Notes: generated by a model not told the origin, from the sequence alone. A stretch of 64,000 bases of DNA from Platanthera guangdongensis (GCA_039583875.1 CM077147.1:162129866-162193865), one strand, 5' to 3'. Positions 1 to 11,200 are shown, numbered from the stretch's first letter. Made by a program: numbers and translations.

Positions 1-399
1 CATAAATATCATAGTGTTCCACCTGCCTTAGTAAAACATTAATAAAACAAAGTACTGCTAAGCACAAAAATACTGAGTGACAAATCCTACATGCTACTCT
101 TCTGAAGAAGTCAGTGAAATATTGAACATACTCATCAACTTCGTCAGCATACTCTTCACACCTTTCAACACCTTAGCAGTCTACATGATCTCCCATCATT
201 GCTCCTCCACCATCCCATAGATATCCCGACTAGTCTCCCAAAGGGATCATCCACGGCGTAGAGGAGGCTGTGAAGCTGGGGGGCGTGCTCGTGGCGAAGT
301 CGGGATCTCCCTTACCTTATAGATCTAAGGGAAGCTATCTATTGAATATTGTGACCAATCAATGGACGGATACTTCCCCATCAAGATACTCTGAATCAC

Positions 400-1110
400 T
401 CTGCCTAATGGCAGGTGTTCAGTCACTGGCGCTCGAGAGACTTTAGCCGAAACGTATAACGCATCATCAAAAGAAGTAAATCAGATACGTTAAATGACTT
501 ATCTACTAGGATGTAGTATGTTACCATAGAGACCTGGGTCGTTGTCTTCTTTGTGTCCCCGGACTTGAACATCAGCAAGTGACCCATAATGTCTTGGATA
601 ATGCATGCATACAGAGTGAGAGTATCGACGAATGTGATGAGATCTCGACATCCCTCTACATCATGGAGAACTTCATTCATTTATCTCTAGTCCCTTATAG
701 ATCTGAAGGACTCGACGATATCGTGTCTCTCCCCACCAAGGAACCAGACGTACTTCCTCTCCTGATCTTCATGTAGTATCGTCACGATTTAGGAACCTAT
801 GCACGACTGCATCCCTCCGTCCAGCTGTGTGAGAGCTGGATCCCAGAGATTGTTATAGAATTCCCTGACGAGAATCGAGGAAAATTGGTCACCAGCTGAA
901 ATCACAGAAAGTACTCTCGTGTGATCCAAATAGCTATAGATGTGTGTGTATCGGTCATCGATGTCGACGACCATCGACACAGGTACAGAAGCCTCGTCCA
1001 CCGCAGGGAATGTCGATGTGGGTACTCTGGATCATTTGGAGAAGCTTCTTCTACGTGGCTGGAACAAGTCATTTCCTGAAAAACACAAAAATTCCATTTT
1101 TAAAATCCAG
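400..1110 (-). pseudogene. Degenerate ORF fragments, possibly retroelement-derived
   Basis: Two minus-strand open stretches (1001-789 and 680-423) are separated by stops and read in a similar style. The first contains a segment VREFYNNL. The second contains a run around YYILVDKSFNVSDLLLLMM. These remind me of the antisense plant-transposon ORFs found in some gypsy elements. That is recall of a family style, not a firm match. There is no intact start, splice structure or promoter. Below 400 I see only short unconnected stretches. They could equally be chance ORFs in decayed repeat DNA. Confidence 0.25.
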
Positions 1111-3092
1111 GAAAAATTATTTCTGGGGGGGTACCGCGGTGCAGTAATATGCTACCGCCGCGCTGTAGTGTGACGGACTGGACTTCGTCCCCCTCTGTCG
1201 GATCTCCCCCAAATCCCATTTTTCACAATTTTTTGAATAAAACCTAGAGGGGAAGGAGATCAAAGCACGTATAACTCAGATCCGAGAAATCTAACTCGAT
1301 CCATGAAGAAAATCATCAAATCAAACTCAAAACATTTTGAAACCTCCATGTATCGTGCCCAAAATGACAAAATCTCCATAAACTACAATCTAATCTCAAC
1401 ATACATGGAAATACGGGAGAAAAGAAGAGAGTTTTACCTGGATCTGAGGTTGCGCCGACGGAAGAACTGAGCACAGGTGAGAGAATCAAAAAAAGAAAAC
1501 GAGGGGTTCAGCCTAGCGCCAGATCTAATAAATCGAGCTACCGCTCCAAGGTAACTCTACCGCCGAAGGTTGCATGCTTTATTTCTAAATGAACACTGTC
1601 ATTGCGGGTAACCATTTGACGTGAAAGATAACTCAAGATTACATATGATGTGTCTCGCAATAGCGGGGGCATAGGTGTATGTGCATTAGACTCACTAACC
1701 AATAAACCACGTCTTGTCCTTAACCGAGGAAGCGTTCCAGTAGGTCCATTTGAGGCACTGGGGAAAGAATGTTAGGTTGAGCGGGTTCTTATGTATGCAT
1801 ATGAGATTAACACCCGACCCTACGACACTTATGGAGCTCCTCATGCCCATCTGTCACTTAGTACGGGGCTAGGGTGACGGCATATTGCTTGGGTAACTAT
1901 GGTCTCGAGCATTCTCATGAGTTTCATACACATAACATGATCATTATTTTACGTCTCATGCTCGTTAATATAATGCTTAATATTACATCGTGTTGTCCTG
2001 TGTCTGCTTGTTTTTTGCATTTGTTTTTTGTTTTTTTTTTCATTTGTCCAGCGTGAATTGTGTATATGTTTGCAAAAATCTTGAAAAATTGTCTTTATTT
2101 TTATTTTCAGTTTGATTCGTTTTATTTTTATTACCCCAAAATCAAAATATATATATATTATATGGATCGTTCATTCTTAGGACATGCATGACTAGAACCT
2201 AGAGCATACGATGACGCACAATGTTTGATTTAGGATTGTTTCATACATATAGCATGTCACGGTGTTCATATTTTTTATATAAAATTGGGAACTTTGGGCC
2301 AAAATTCTAGCGCACAAGTCTTTTGTATACAAGTTAGAGTGTATTTATCTATGTATGTAGATTTCGATTGATTCGGGGTCCTTGGACTCAAAAAGGTATA
2401 AAAATGATAGTGAAAAAAATTGAATGAAAAAAGAGGGCATCATATGCTATCAAATCATGTGTCAAGGATACCCCCAAGCACTACTCACTCCTTTTGATAA
2501 GTCTTCATAAACATTGTGAGGGTGAGCACCTTGGTCAAAAGAATCAGTTCGATCTTGTGCAGAGACTAAAACTTATGTTAGTGCCCATTGTTTGAATCTT
2601 GATATAAAGTAGATAGCAATGTGACATGATTTTTCATTTTATTTCTTTTTTGCTAGCATATTGAATTATTTAGATAAAACATGTACTAAAATTATTTCTA
2701 CTTGATGTTTTTTTTCTTTTGATGTTACACGTGCACATGTCATTATTCTATCTAACGCTTCCATGCAGAAGAATTGGACTTACACTGCATTATATGTCTA
2801 TAGCACATAAGTACTAGTACACGATTTCTATTCCTGAATGTTACAATGTTACATTGTATTAACTCTATAAATCTCTTAGCATTGTACGCCAAATCGTTGT
2901 GTAGTTGTTTCACTTCAGTTGTCTAAATTTCTTTTAATCTGAAAAACTCGTCAAATCAACTGATTTCTTATTTGGTAGGTCTATATTCATGGTGTTCCAC
3001 TCCATTTTTCCCTTAGTACTTATGATTTTTTTGTGCGCATGTGCGCACGTTATCTCATCTCTTTACCATCACATGAACATAGAGGGAGAGTT
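1111..3092. other. AT-rich non-coding stretch
   Basis: I see no convincing gene here. The stretch from 1120 to 1180 and around 1540-1570 has CTACCGCC-type motifs that recur in the LTR at 3456-4788, so part of it may be old retroelement sequence. 1960-2160 is AT-rich with a short AT run near 2143-2160. Every open frame is short and unlike a known family. Confidence 0.4.
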
Positions 3093-3342
3093 GAGTGTTC
3101 ATGAGACATGTTAGTTAATCCCCGACCCCTTTCAATAATATCCAAACGGGGAGTATCGAGTGTTCATGAGTATATTCTAATTGAGTGTTCATGAGCAGAT
3201 TTTAATCGAGTGTCCATCAGTATATCCTATGCTAGTTGATTATTGAGTGTGCTAGTCACCCAGTGGATGATCTCACGTAGGGGAAGCACACATATAGGGG
3301 CAGCACACACATAGGAGGAGCATATCTGTAGGGGAAGACATA
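3093..3342. repeat. Two sets of short direct repeats
   Basis: A 13-16 bp motif GAGTGTTCATGAG(TAT) starts at 3093, 3158, 3183 and 3208, the last copy with two changes. It is followed by four copies of a motif beginning TAGGGGAAGCACACA at 3278, 3294, 3312 and 3329, spaced 16-18 bp apart. They lie just upstream of a purine tract and an LTR, where many plant copia elements have variable spacer DNA. They have no evident coding role. Confidence 0.6.
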
Positions 3343-3440
3343 TTGATTATTTCAACCTGCTATATTTCATGATTACGAATTGGATTACACTATATCATGT
3401 TGTTACTGTTTTTATATCTCATGAACGGAATTTGATATCA

Positions 3441-3455
3441 TCAAAAGGTTGAGTT
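3441..3455 (+). other. Decayed polypurine tract
   Basis: The bases TCAAAAGGTTGAGTT directly precede the TGTTGGAG start of the next LTR. They resemble a mutated Sirevirus-type tract of the form AAAAGGGGGAGATT, the primer site for plus-strand DNA synthesis. This makes the LTR that follows a 3' LTR in plus orientation. The match is imperfect. Confidence 0.45.
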
Positions 3456-3888
3456 TGTTGGAGCCTATGGTTCGCATCTCTTTAGTTTGACAATATCAAA
3501 TCTTGTATTGTATTTGATCATACGAGGTTTGGGGATTGTGTGCAGGTTTTCAGGTACAAAAGAACGAGAAAATCAAGTTCTGGAACCTACCGCCAAGTGC
3601 TAGCTCTATCGCCCGCGCTAGCTTTGGAATTAATTCAGGTCAAGTGCTTTGTGTACTACCGCATGGAGCTAGCCTTTACCGCGACGCGCTTGCTCTCTCA
3701 ACGAGTGTCGAGACATCACGCTACCACCACGTGATTGCTCTATACTGTGTCGTGATAGATGGAAAAAGCGGAAAAATATTTATTCAGATATTTTTTTCCA
3801 TATCGGCTGGGCAGTGTCACATCCATGTGCATAGACCTACAATTGGGCGCTATCTCTATCACTGGCAGTAGCTTATTTTTTCAAGGTG

Positions 3889-3896
3889 TATAAAAG
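3889..3896 (+). promoter_or_regulatory. TATA box in LTR
   Basis: TATAAAAG sits inside the LTR at 3456-4788 and is the probable core promoter of the retroelement. It is called from the motif and its position only. Confidence 0.45.
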
Positions 3897-4609
3897 TGCG
3901 CCTCTTTTCTCGAAGACATGGAGAGAGACATATTCTAATTCTATGGTTTGTGTGCCGTCTCAGAGCAACGTTCTACCATCTTCGTCGAAGGAAGAGAAAG
4001 CCGCCTCCCTTCCATTCACACACAAAAATCTCCGGTGAGCAAAGGACTAGGACGACCTAGAGGAGTTGATCGAGTGCAATAGAATGAAGATCTTTAGCCC
4101 CGGTCACGCACCGCTCAACGGAGGAATTGTCTTGAGAGAGAATCATTTTAAATCTTCTTTACCCTCTTATTGTATTTTTCTCTTTTCTAAGTGTTTGTGG
4201 GTGAGGAAAATCGACCGGTGAAGGTCATCAGAATTGAGAAATCGTCCCGGGGAAGGGCGATCTAAATCGGGGGATCTAGTGTGGCTCTAAGACATTTTCG
4301 GGAAGGAAGGTGAAGAGCAGACTCGAAGACCTTTCCGATAAGGGAAAGGGAGAAAGCCAACCGGGCGGGCAGTGGGTCGGTATAGAAAACGAAATTTTTT
4401 TTTTATTTCACCGCCTCCGATCTCTGGCATCATGGAGATGTAGTTGTTCTTAAATGTAAACCACGTTCATTACTTTTGAATAAAATTATTATTCGTTCTT
4501 TATTCTTGTTATTTTGCGGTTGTATGTTGGTAGATTTCTGAAGGGTGTGTGAATCTCTGAAAGGCGAAGCTTTATCGAGAAAAATGAGTTATGTGACATA
4601 CCACTATGC

Positions 4610-4672
4610 GTTAGCAAGATAGCGCCCCACGATAGCAAGCTAGCGCCCCACGATAGCAAGCTAGCGCCCCGT
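4610..4672. repeat. 21-bp tandem repeat, three copies
   Basis: Three adjacent 21-bp units of the form GATAGCAAGCTAGCGCCCCAC begin at 4610, 4631 and 4652, with one to three changes each. A partial fourth unit follows. Each unit includes AGCAAGCTAGC, which is partly palindromic. The array lies near the end of the LTR at 3456-4788. In the minus frame it encodes a repeated seven-residue unit, but that frame shows no other sign of being a gene. Confidence 0.8.
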
Positions 4673-4788
4673 GATAGCATCGAGAACAAGTTTTCCTTGG
4701 TGAAGATATTTTGTAATTCTTAAATTAAATTTCAAATCTTATTCACCCTCCCCACCCCCTCCTCTAAGTTTGGCCACCAGATCCAACA

Positions 4789-5704
4789 TTGTTTACCTCT
4801 TCGGAGGTCGGTGGCTCCCCTAGAGGGCTAAAGGATACTAGGGAGCCCTTTCAAATATAGCTGATAGGAAGGGTGGTGGAATAGGGTGGTGGGGCTCAGG
4901 TTTGTCTTCTCCGACGCTAGCGAGCTCCTAAACTAGCACGATCGGTTTCGTTACTATTGGGGAACTCCTAAGGGGGGTTCCCTCCATCCAAAGACAAGGA
5001 GGTCATCATGCTTGGTGGAGATGGAATGGTGATGGGTGGCACTCGGGAACCCCTCATCCTCCTTCTCCAGCACTGGTAGGCCTTCAAGGTGGCGGGATCT
5101 TTGTCGAACATGGGTTGTGGTGGAGATCTAGAGGCGCCCCTTCCACTGAGGGAAAAACGGGCCTTTAAATAGGGGTGGCTGAGACCCCCTCCTCCCTCTC
5201 CTCTTCTTCGCTCTTATCTATGCCTAAAATGGATTGGGTTGCCGACCAACCAAGGTAAGGTGGAGGACCAGTTGGTAGCCATCCGTTGTAGGGGAGATGT
5301 ACTTGCATGGGTTAGGAGCAATGATTAAGAGCACATGGCTTGGGATAGGCTAGGGTTAAGTTAAAAAAATATCTAAGCCATCACCTAGAGAGAGAAGGTT
5401 TGGGAGTGCCATATGGCTGATCTTTCTTAGCTTTGGGATTAGTTACACAATCCTGATTAGACTATCAGAGAATGGCATGGGAATTATGGTCTTATTGAGT
5501 GGATGGAGAGTTGAGTTAGCTTAAATGAATAAATTTAGGTTTTAAAAACCTCTGAAGGGAGGAATTTGACCAAGTAATCCCTAAGTGGGTCTCCCTATGT
5601 GAGTCAAATTCAACATGGGTCCGAGTCGTTAAGTGTCGAGTCAACATTGATGTGGCAGGGTTGAATTCAAGCATTCACGTATTTTAAAATGTCTTATAAA
5701 TTTA
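4789..5704. other. Unassigned stretch with promoter-like motif
   Basis: No gene is recognised. It is G-rich with many GGTGG words. A TTTAAATAGG box at 5164-5173, followed by a C/T-rich leader, looks like a TATA box and may mark another decayed LTR. No boundaries or target duplication could be found. Confidence 0.3.
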
Positions 5705-6325
5705 CGAGCTTTTTTTATTTAATCGCATGAACGACATCAGAATTGAGTGAAACAAATTCTGTTGCACTTGTATTGACCATACAAGTCTAACGCAACTGAC
5801 AAAAGTTAATTCAGAGCTCGTTTGCTCGGCATTTTAAAATGGTATAGTGGCGATGCACCACACTACTAAAAACGATTAATTTCCTCAAATGACCTCGAAT
5901 TAGAGCGAAACGAGTTCAGTTGCACTTGTATCGATCATACGAGTCAAACGCAACCGACAGAAGTCAATTCAGAGCTCGTTTGCTTAATATTTTAAAATGG
6001 AGTTGTGGCGATGCACAACACTACTCAAATTGGTCGCTTTCTCCAAATGACCTCACATCAAAATAAAACGAGTTCTATTGTACTTGTATCAACTATACGA
6101 GACAAATGCAACTGATGGAAGATGATTCAGAGCACGTATGCACAATATTTTTGCACGACGTTGTTGCGACCCACAACATTACTCAAAATGGTCGTTTTTT
6201 TCCAAACGATCTCGGATCGAAACGGAACGAGTTCTGTTGTACTTGTATCGACCATATGAGATCAATGCAACTGACAGAAGTCAATTCGGAGCACATGTGC
6301 CCAATATTTTACTTCGTTACATCTT
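5705..6325. repeat. Tandem array of a 158-bp repeat, about four copies
   Basis: The motif GTTGCACTTGTATCGACCAT recurs at 5761, 5919, 6078 and 6236, giving periods of 158, 159 and 158 bp. Neighbouring words such as CAACTGACAGAAGTCAATTCAGAGC and AATATTTTAAAATGG recur at the same spacing. Copies differ by roughly 10-20% by eye. The length is typical of plant satellite monomers that occupy one nucleosome. With only four copies it could be a satellite fragment, an early-stage array or part of a retroelement. Confidence 0.85.
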
Positions 6326-6597
6326 AATTTGTTATCATTATACGATGGAGGTCAGGTCGTGGTTCGCTAGGACTCGGTCCAAGCCCCTTCATCAGTTCAA
6401 TTGAACCGGGTAAACCCTTTATCGGAGACGGTATGTTGCACGTGAGTTGTGATTTATTGCTTTTTGACAAAATTGCAAAATATTGACATCATTAACTTTA
6501 TAAAATGATATATATATTCTTTGTGCTCTTATATTATAGATTTGAGAGATACAATTTGTGGAGTGATGATCAGATAAATATTTGGTTACCTCTTATA
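6326..6597. other. Short non-coding stretch
   Basis: No gene or clear element boundary is seen between the tandem array and the MITE. Confidence 0.4.
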
Positions 6598-6830
6598 AGG
6601 CTTCATGTGGTTTACCGGTGGCGGGAGGAGCAAGCGGGTCCAAACGGAGCTTTCGAACCGGGGGGGGGGGGGGGGGGGTAGGTAGGGGTCGAAACGAAGC
6701 GGTTGGGGGGTGTTTCCTCCTTACTGCGGGTGCAAACGGAACAAACGAAGATGGAATTTCGTTTGATTACCCTCCGTCCGGTGGCATTTGCTCCAAACGC
6801 CACCCGCAAACGCTGAACCAAATGAAGCCT
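6598..6830. mobile_element. MITE with AGGCTTCAT termini
   Basis: The left end AGGCTTCATGTGGTTTACC is the inverse of the right end, whose reverse complement begins AGGCTTCATTTGGTTCAGC. The inner parts GGTGGCGGGAGGAGCAA and GGGTGGCGTTTGGAGCAAA also pair. At about 233 bp with no ORF it fits a miniature inverted-repeat element. It contains a 19-base G run. A target duplication is not clear, so the superfamily is not assigned. Elements at 59662 and 60769 share similar termini. Confidence 0.6.
6660..6678 (+). repeat. Run of 19 G
   Basis: This is an uninterrupted homopolymer within the MITE. It may be real slippage or an assembly or base-calling artefact. Confidence 0.9.
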
Positions 6831-7370
6831 AAATCATTAGGGAAATATTTACATTATCAATTTTAATCTTTCTTTATTGCAATTAATACAACATTTTTTA
6901 TATTTTATTTAGTTTGTGTTTTAAAATTTATTTTAAAAGTATATTCTTGTCCCTTCAATTTGATTAATGATAGGGATCCCCCTAGGTTTTCTGAACCGAG
7001 CCAAAGGGGGTCAAGCACCAGCGCAAGAAGGGGCACGCAAGCGCGGGCTACTAGCATGCACGACGCCTAGCACGCTGCTCGTGCACGCCCCCGCAACACG
7101 CGGGCGCGAGCGCAGCGCACCCTTGTGCGTGCTCAAGCACACAACTTTTGCCTTCATGCCAGGGTGCGGCCCTTGCGGGCAGGCGTCGCGCGCCAGTCGT
7201 CGCCGCTTCCAGTCTCCGCTACTGGCCAACGTGCCCGGCCGCCTGAACCACCTGGGGGCATGTTCATCATTTAGCAAAAAATGGTGATCCATATGACCAA
7301 AATGGAGTGACGTCAATCGCCAACTCAGGATCCAGCCCAACGCAATTACCAACACGTCTCTCAAGACGAC

Positions 7371-7380
7371 TATAAAAAAA
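7371..7380 (+). promoter_or_regulatory. TATA box of element D 5' LTR
   Basis: TATAAAAAAA aligns with the TATAAATAGG box in the other D-family LTR near 56470. Position and conservation support an LTR promoter. Confidence 0.5.
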
Positions 7381-7549
7381 ACCCACATGCCTTTATTTGA
7401 GGGGAGACAACTCCAGAGACTAGAGAGAGCACTGAGTTTTTCCAACGAGAACATGGGACTTGTATCGTTCCTCCGCTTTGAACTCCCTCTGCTCCCTCTC
7501 TAGCGTGCGCAATGCCCGACGCTCACTTGAACACTTTTGTGAGCTCAAG

Positions 7550-7554
7550 AGAAG
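7550..7554. other. Target site duplication of C, left
   Basis: AGAAG lies immediately before the TGAAAGTATCTAG end of element C and is repeated at 35425-35429. Both flanks continue the same D LTR. Confidence 0.9.
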
Positions 7555-7643
7555 TGAAAGTATCTAGTCGTCGACCTAAATCACCTAAAGGGGTGAAAAG
7601 GTGAATCTTGCGGCTTTTAGCAGAATTAAAAATTTCACAAAAT
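7555..7643 (-). mobile_element. Element C: 3' LTR, terminal part
   Basis: TGAAAGTATCTAGTCG...AAATT matches the end of the other C LTR at 33856 onward, including AACCTAAATCACCTAAAGGGG and GGTGAATCTTG.GGCTTTTAGC. It is cut off by element A. Confidence 0.9.
7639..7643. other. Target site duplication of A, left
   Basis: AAAAT precedes element A and is repeated exactly at 12216-12220. Confidence 0.9.
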
Positions 7644-8015
7644 TGCTAAAGTAGCGAACAAACGATCAAAAACAAGCCGGTGTTTTGAATAATTGAAAGT
7701 TTTATTATCCAAAAAGATATATATTACAAAGGTATGCCCTCCCTTATATAGAATGGAGGAGAGATGAGAGAATATAAATAAGAGATGTGAGACTAAAAAT
7801 TTACAGGACTAAGCGGACTATACAGAACAAACCGCACAAGCCGCGCGGTTAGACAGAAGGGCTAACCGTACGGCTACCACCAGAGAGGAAGAGAGATTGC
7901 CAGGGTAGACCGCTAGACCGCCCGGTCTCCAAGCCGGCTGAGACAAACCGCCAGACCGCGCGGTCTTCAACCCGCCAAGACAGACCGCCAGACCGCCCGG
8001 TCAACAACTTCAACA
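7644..8015 (-). repeat. Element A 3' LTR
   Basis: 372 bp, ends TG...CA, about 96% identical to 11844-12215. It contains many GACCGC/GCGGTC words, forming short palindromes such as GACCGCGCGGTC. Confidence 0.95.
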
Positions 8016-8030
8016 CTCCCCCTCAAGCTG
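8016..8030 (-). other. Element A polypurine tract
   Basis: On the minus strand the bases CAGCTTGAGGGGGAG directly precede the 3' LTR. This is the usual plus-strand primer position. Confidence 0.85.
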
Positions 8031-9513
8031 GAGCATATATATCGATCATGCCCAGCTTGTCACAAACATGAAGAAACGAGGCGGAAACTGGCTTGGTGAA
8101 GATGTCAGTCAGCTCTTTATTAGAAGTGACAAAGGGAGTGCAAATTTGTTCCTTTAAGATCTCTTCACGAATGAAATGACAGTCGACCTCAATGTGCTTT
8201 GTTCTTTCATGGAAGACCGGATTTTTGGAGATGTATATGGCGACCTTGTTATCACAGAACATAGGTAGATGATGGTTGTAGACCTCTCCTAAATCTAGCA
8301 TGAGAGACCGCAGCCATTTTAACTCACAAGTGGTCGACGCCATACTGCGATACTCAGCTTTTGCATTGGACCTGGAGACAACAGACTGCTTCTTGCTCTT
8401 CCAGCTCACCAGATTTCCCCCAACAAAGGTGCAAAAACCTGAGGTTGACTTGCAATCCCCTTTGTCATCAGCATAACTTGCATCTGAGTATGCTTCAATC
8501 CTCAGATGACCATTCTTCTGAAAAAGTAATCCTTTCCCAGGCGCTGCTTTGACATACTCTAAGATCCGCAAGGCGGACTGTAGATGACACTCCCTAGGTG
8601 CTTGCATGAATTGACTCACCTTGCCCACAACATAGGAAATGTCGGGCCTGATGACTGTGAGATATATGAGCTTACCAACCAGACGCCTGTACCGCGAACT
8701 ATCTGAAAGAGGAGGCGAATCATCTGTCCAGGTTTTGTCTTCTCTAGTCGTCATGGGGCATCGGGCAGGTTTTGCTCCAGTCAATCCTACCTCTTTTAAA
8801 AGATCAAGGGCATACTTACGCTGAGAGAGAACTAAGGAGTCGGGCTTCCGAGAGATTTCGATCCCCAGAAAGTACTTTGGAGAGCCCATATCTTTCGTGA
8901 TCAGATGTTGGCGAAGATGTCGCTTTGTCAGGGCTACCCCTTCCTGGTCATCGCCAGTGAGAAGAATATCATCGACGTACACAGCAAGAACAACCAGCCC
9001 CGAAGGAGTTTTGCAAATAAATAGAGAGTGATCGGCAGAGCTTCGCGCAAAACCAACGGCCGCCACGATGCCGCTGAACTTGTCAAACCAAGCTCGAGGG
9101 CTCTGCTTGAGGCCATAAATTGCCTTCTTCAGCCGGCATACTCGTGTCTCCCCCTGAGCAACATACCTAGGAGGTTGCTCCATGTAAACGGTCTCGTGAA
9201 GATCACCATAAAGGAAGACATTCTTAACATCCAGCTGAGAAATCGGCCAATCCCTATTTACCGCCACAGAGAGAAGGACTCGGATAGTGCTGAGACGAGC
9301 CACGGGGGAGAAGGTGTCAAAGTAATCAACCCCATAGGTCTGAGTAAAGCCCTTAACAACAAGGCAAGCCTTATAATGATCCACAGTGCCGTTGGGGCCA
9401 AATTTGACCACAAAGACCCAGCGACAGCCAACAACATTAGTGCCGAAGGGAGGAGGAACAAGACTCCAGGTACCCCGCTCAGTTAGGGTCGTCATTTCCT
9501 CATCCATGGCCAT
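8023..9513 (-). CDS. Copia reverse transcriptase and RNase H (element A)
   Basis: This 496-residue frame is open throughout and covers the C-terminal half of a copia polyprotein. The RT_copia domain occupies about residues 15-260. It includes QLDVKNVFLYGDL (normally DVKNAFLHG), YGLKQSPRAW and the catalytic AVYVDDILLTG. The RNase H part (about 340-480) has YSDASYADD, STSGFCTFVGGNLVSWKSKKQ and the late HIEVDCHFIREE segment. RT copies genomic RNA into DNA, and RNase H degrades the RNA strand. The frame continues upstream past one TAG codon (9541-9543) into the integrase region, so the ATG at 9513 is internal and not the natural start. It is the longest intact frame in the window. Confidence 0.9.
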   Translation of the reverse strand: MAMDEEMTTLTERGTWSLVPPPFGTNVVGCRWVFVVKFGPNGTVDHYKACLVVKGFTQTYGVDYFDTFSPVARLSTIRVLLSVAVNRDWPISQLDVKNVFLYGDLHETVYMEQPPRYVAQGETRVCRLKKAIYGLKQSPRAWFDKFSGIVAAVGFARSSADHSLFICKTPSGLVVLAVYVDDILLTGDDQEGVALTKRHLRQHLITKDMGSPKYFLGIEISRKPDSLVLSQRKYALDLLKEVGLTGAKPARCPMTTREDKTWTDDSPPLSDSSRYRRLVGKLIYLTVIRPDISYVVGKVSQFMQAPRECHLQSALRILEYVKAAPGKGLLFQKNGHLRIEAYSDASYADDKGDCKSTSGFCTFVGGNLVSWKSKKQSVVSRSNAKAEYRSMASTTCELKWLRSLMLDLGEVYNHHLPMFCDNKVAIYISKNPVFHERTKHIEVDCHFIREEILKEQICTPFVTSNKELTDIFTKPVSASFLHVCDKLGMIDIYAPA

Positions 9514-9540
9514 CTTCCAATGAGGAATAGCAAGGGCCTC

Positions 9541-11110
9541 CTAGTAGGAGCGGGGTGTGGCAGTGGCAGAGATAGCCAGTGCAAATGCCCTGCGAGAAGG
9601 GGTAAGACGATCATAGGAACCAACAACAGCAAGGGGGTGTAGGGTACATGTCCGCACCCCTTTGCGAAGAGCTATAGGAAGATCCAGGTCAGCGGGTCCC
9701 GCGGCATCCGGAGCATCCGTGGTAGAGAAAGCTGGCCCGGGAGTAGAGAGCGACGACGGCGGATATGAGGGAGAGGGTGGCGGAGGAGGGAGAGAGAGGT
9801 GGAGGGAGAGGAGTGGATGGAGACAGTGTAGGGGTGGAGATCGTAGTAGGAGGCGAGGGAACGGCAGGAGAATCGGAAGCTGGGAGAAGAGGAGAGGAGT
9901 CATCCGAGAAGTAGGAGGTATTCTCGAAGAAGGTGATGTCAGTAGAGACGAACTGCTTGCGAAGGACGGGATCAAAGCAACAATAGCCTTTCTGAGTGGT
10001 GGAGTACCCCAGAAAGACACATTTGGTGGAGCGAGGGGAGAGCTTATCACTGGTGGCAGAAGGGGTATGCACAAAGGCAGTGCATCCAAAGATTTGGAGA
10101 GGTAGAGGAAACGGCTCCTTGCCCGGATACAGAATGGAGAATGGGGTTTTTCCGTGGAGAACTGTGGAGGGAATGCGATTGATAAGGTAGCAGGCAAGGA
10201 GAACAGCATAACCCCAATAGGAGGAGGAACATGCATCTGGGTCATCAAGGTGCGAGCGACATCGAGGAGGTGACGGTTTTTGCATTCGGCCACACCATTT
10301 TGTTGTGAAGTATAGACACAACTAGTTTGATGAATAATCCCATTTTGCATGCAGAATGTAAAAAAGTCATGACTAATATATTCTTTGGCATTATCAGATC
10401 GAAAAACTTTGATAGAAACAATAAACTGAGTTTGGATCATGAGATAGAAGGACATCCATACAGAGAATAATTCGGAGCGATCTTTTAATAGATACACCCA
10501 CGTACAGCGAGAGAAATCATCAATGAACGTGACAAAATATGAAATACCCCGACCAATGGTAAGAGTAGGAGAAGGACCCCAAATATCGGAGTGGATGAGA
10601 TCAAACGGACGGGTAGAGCCACGAACGTGCTTTGAAGGGAAGGAGGAGCGGTGATGCTTGCCAAGCTGACAGACCTAACAGTTGAGCGGAAGACTTTGTG
10701 GAGGAAGGTGGGGCAGAAGTTGACGAAGAAGACGTGGAGGAGCATGACCAAGGCGGAGATGCCATTGGAGAATATCTGTGGAGGTGGAGGAGAAGGTGGA
10801 AAAAGCAGAAATGTTGTCCAGGAAGTATAGGCCGCCACTCTCAGTCCCAGTAGCAATCGTCTGTTGGGAGTCCAGATCATGAAAAGAGCAAGAAGTAGAA
10901 GTAAATGTGACGAAACACTGTAATTTCTTGCATAGAGAGGTAACAGATAATAAGTTGCACGGGAACTGGGGCACATATAGAGTATCCGCCAAGTGAAGAG
11001 ACGGAGTGACATGAACTATCCCCGTCCCATGGACTGAGGATGAAGAGCCGTCAGCGAGAATAACCGGGAGCAACCGATCATGTGTTTCTAGGAGAGAAAA
11101 ACACTAGAGA
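9541..11110 (-). pseudogene. Copia integrase, frameshifted (element A)
   Basis: Integrase is spread over three frames. The zinc-binding HHCC region (WHLRLGHAP..., then C...VCQLGKH) lies near 10750-10670, with a stop after the first cysteine. The catalytic core follows: IHSDIWGPS (first Asp), RSDNAKEYI (second Asp) and QQNGVAECKNRHLL (the Glu; the usual Arg after it is Cys). The C-terminal part (CYLINRIPS, LHGKTPFSILY, VFLGYSTTQKGY) is in another frame at 10320-9689. A proline/serine-rich linker precedes RT. At least two frameshifts and two stops make it inactive as read. Confidence 0.85.
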
Positions 11111-11200
11111 TTGCCGGTCATATGATTTGTAGCACCAGTGTCGATCAGCCATTTTCCTTGAGTAACAACGTGGGCACTGCCAGAAGACATGACTACCGAG
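11020..11200 (-). pseudogene. Copia aspartic protease region (element A)
   Basis: The minus strand reads KWLIDTGATNHMTG near 11165-11120, the active-site loop of retrotransposon aspartic protease with Asp-Thr-Gly intact. A TAG stop follows at once, then the frame continues with LPVILADGSSSSVHGTG. Protease releases the individual enzymes from the polyprotein. The upstream frame merges into a serine-rich segment without a zinc knuckle, consistent with loss of gag. Confidence 0.8.

Larger units (their letters stand above)
3456..4788 (+). mobile_element. Copia-type LTR (3' or solo)
   Basis: The segment starts TGTTGGAGCC and ends GATCCAACA, giving a short terminal inverted repeat with TG...CA ends. 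A TATA box (TATAAAAG) lies at 3889-3896, about 430 bp in, as expected for an LTR promoter, and a C-rich run (CACCCTCCCCACCCCC) lies near the end as in the other Sirevirus-type LTRs of this window. The flanking five bases (GAGTT and TTGTT) do not match, so no target duplication supports a clean solo LTR. No internal coding region is recognisable upstream. Confidence 0.6.
6968..7554 (+). mobile_element. Element D: 5' LTR, first part
   Basis: From TGATAGGGATCCCCC onward this matches the LTR at 56195-57038. Shared words include CAAGAAG.GGCACGCAAGC, GGGGGCATGTTC, a TATA box at 7371-7380, and GAGACTAGAGAGAGC. It breaks off exactly where Sirevirus-type element C begins and resumes after it at 35430. 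The first 270 bp are very GC-rich and diverge most between the copies. The start base is uncertain: a second TG lies at 6961. Five bases before 6968 (ATTAA) differ by one from the five after 57038 (ATAAA), which is a weak target duplication at best. Confidence 0.75.

Noticed and set aside
3536..3871. 111-residue plus-strand ORF as a gene
   Set aside because: It sits in the U3 part of the LTR at 3456-4788, and no domain is recognisable.
7011..7454. 147-residue minus-strand ORF in the D LTR
   Set aside because: Lies in a GC-rich LTR region, antisense to its promoter, not preserved in the other D-family LTR.
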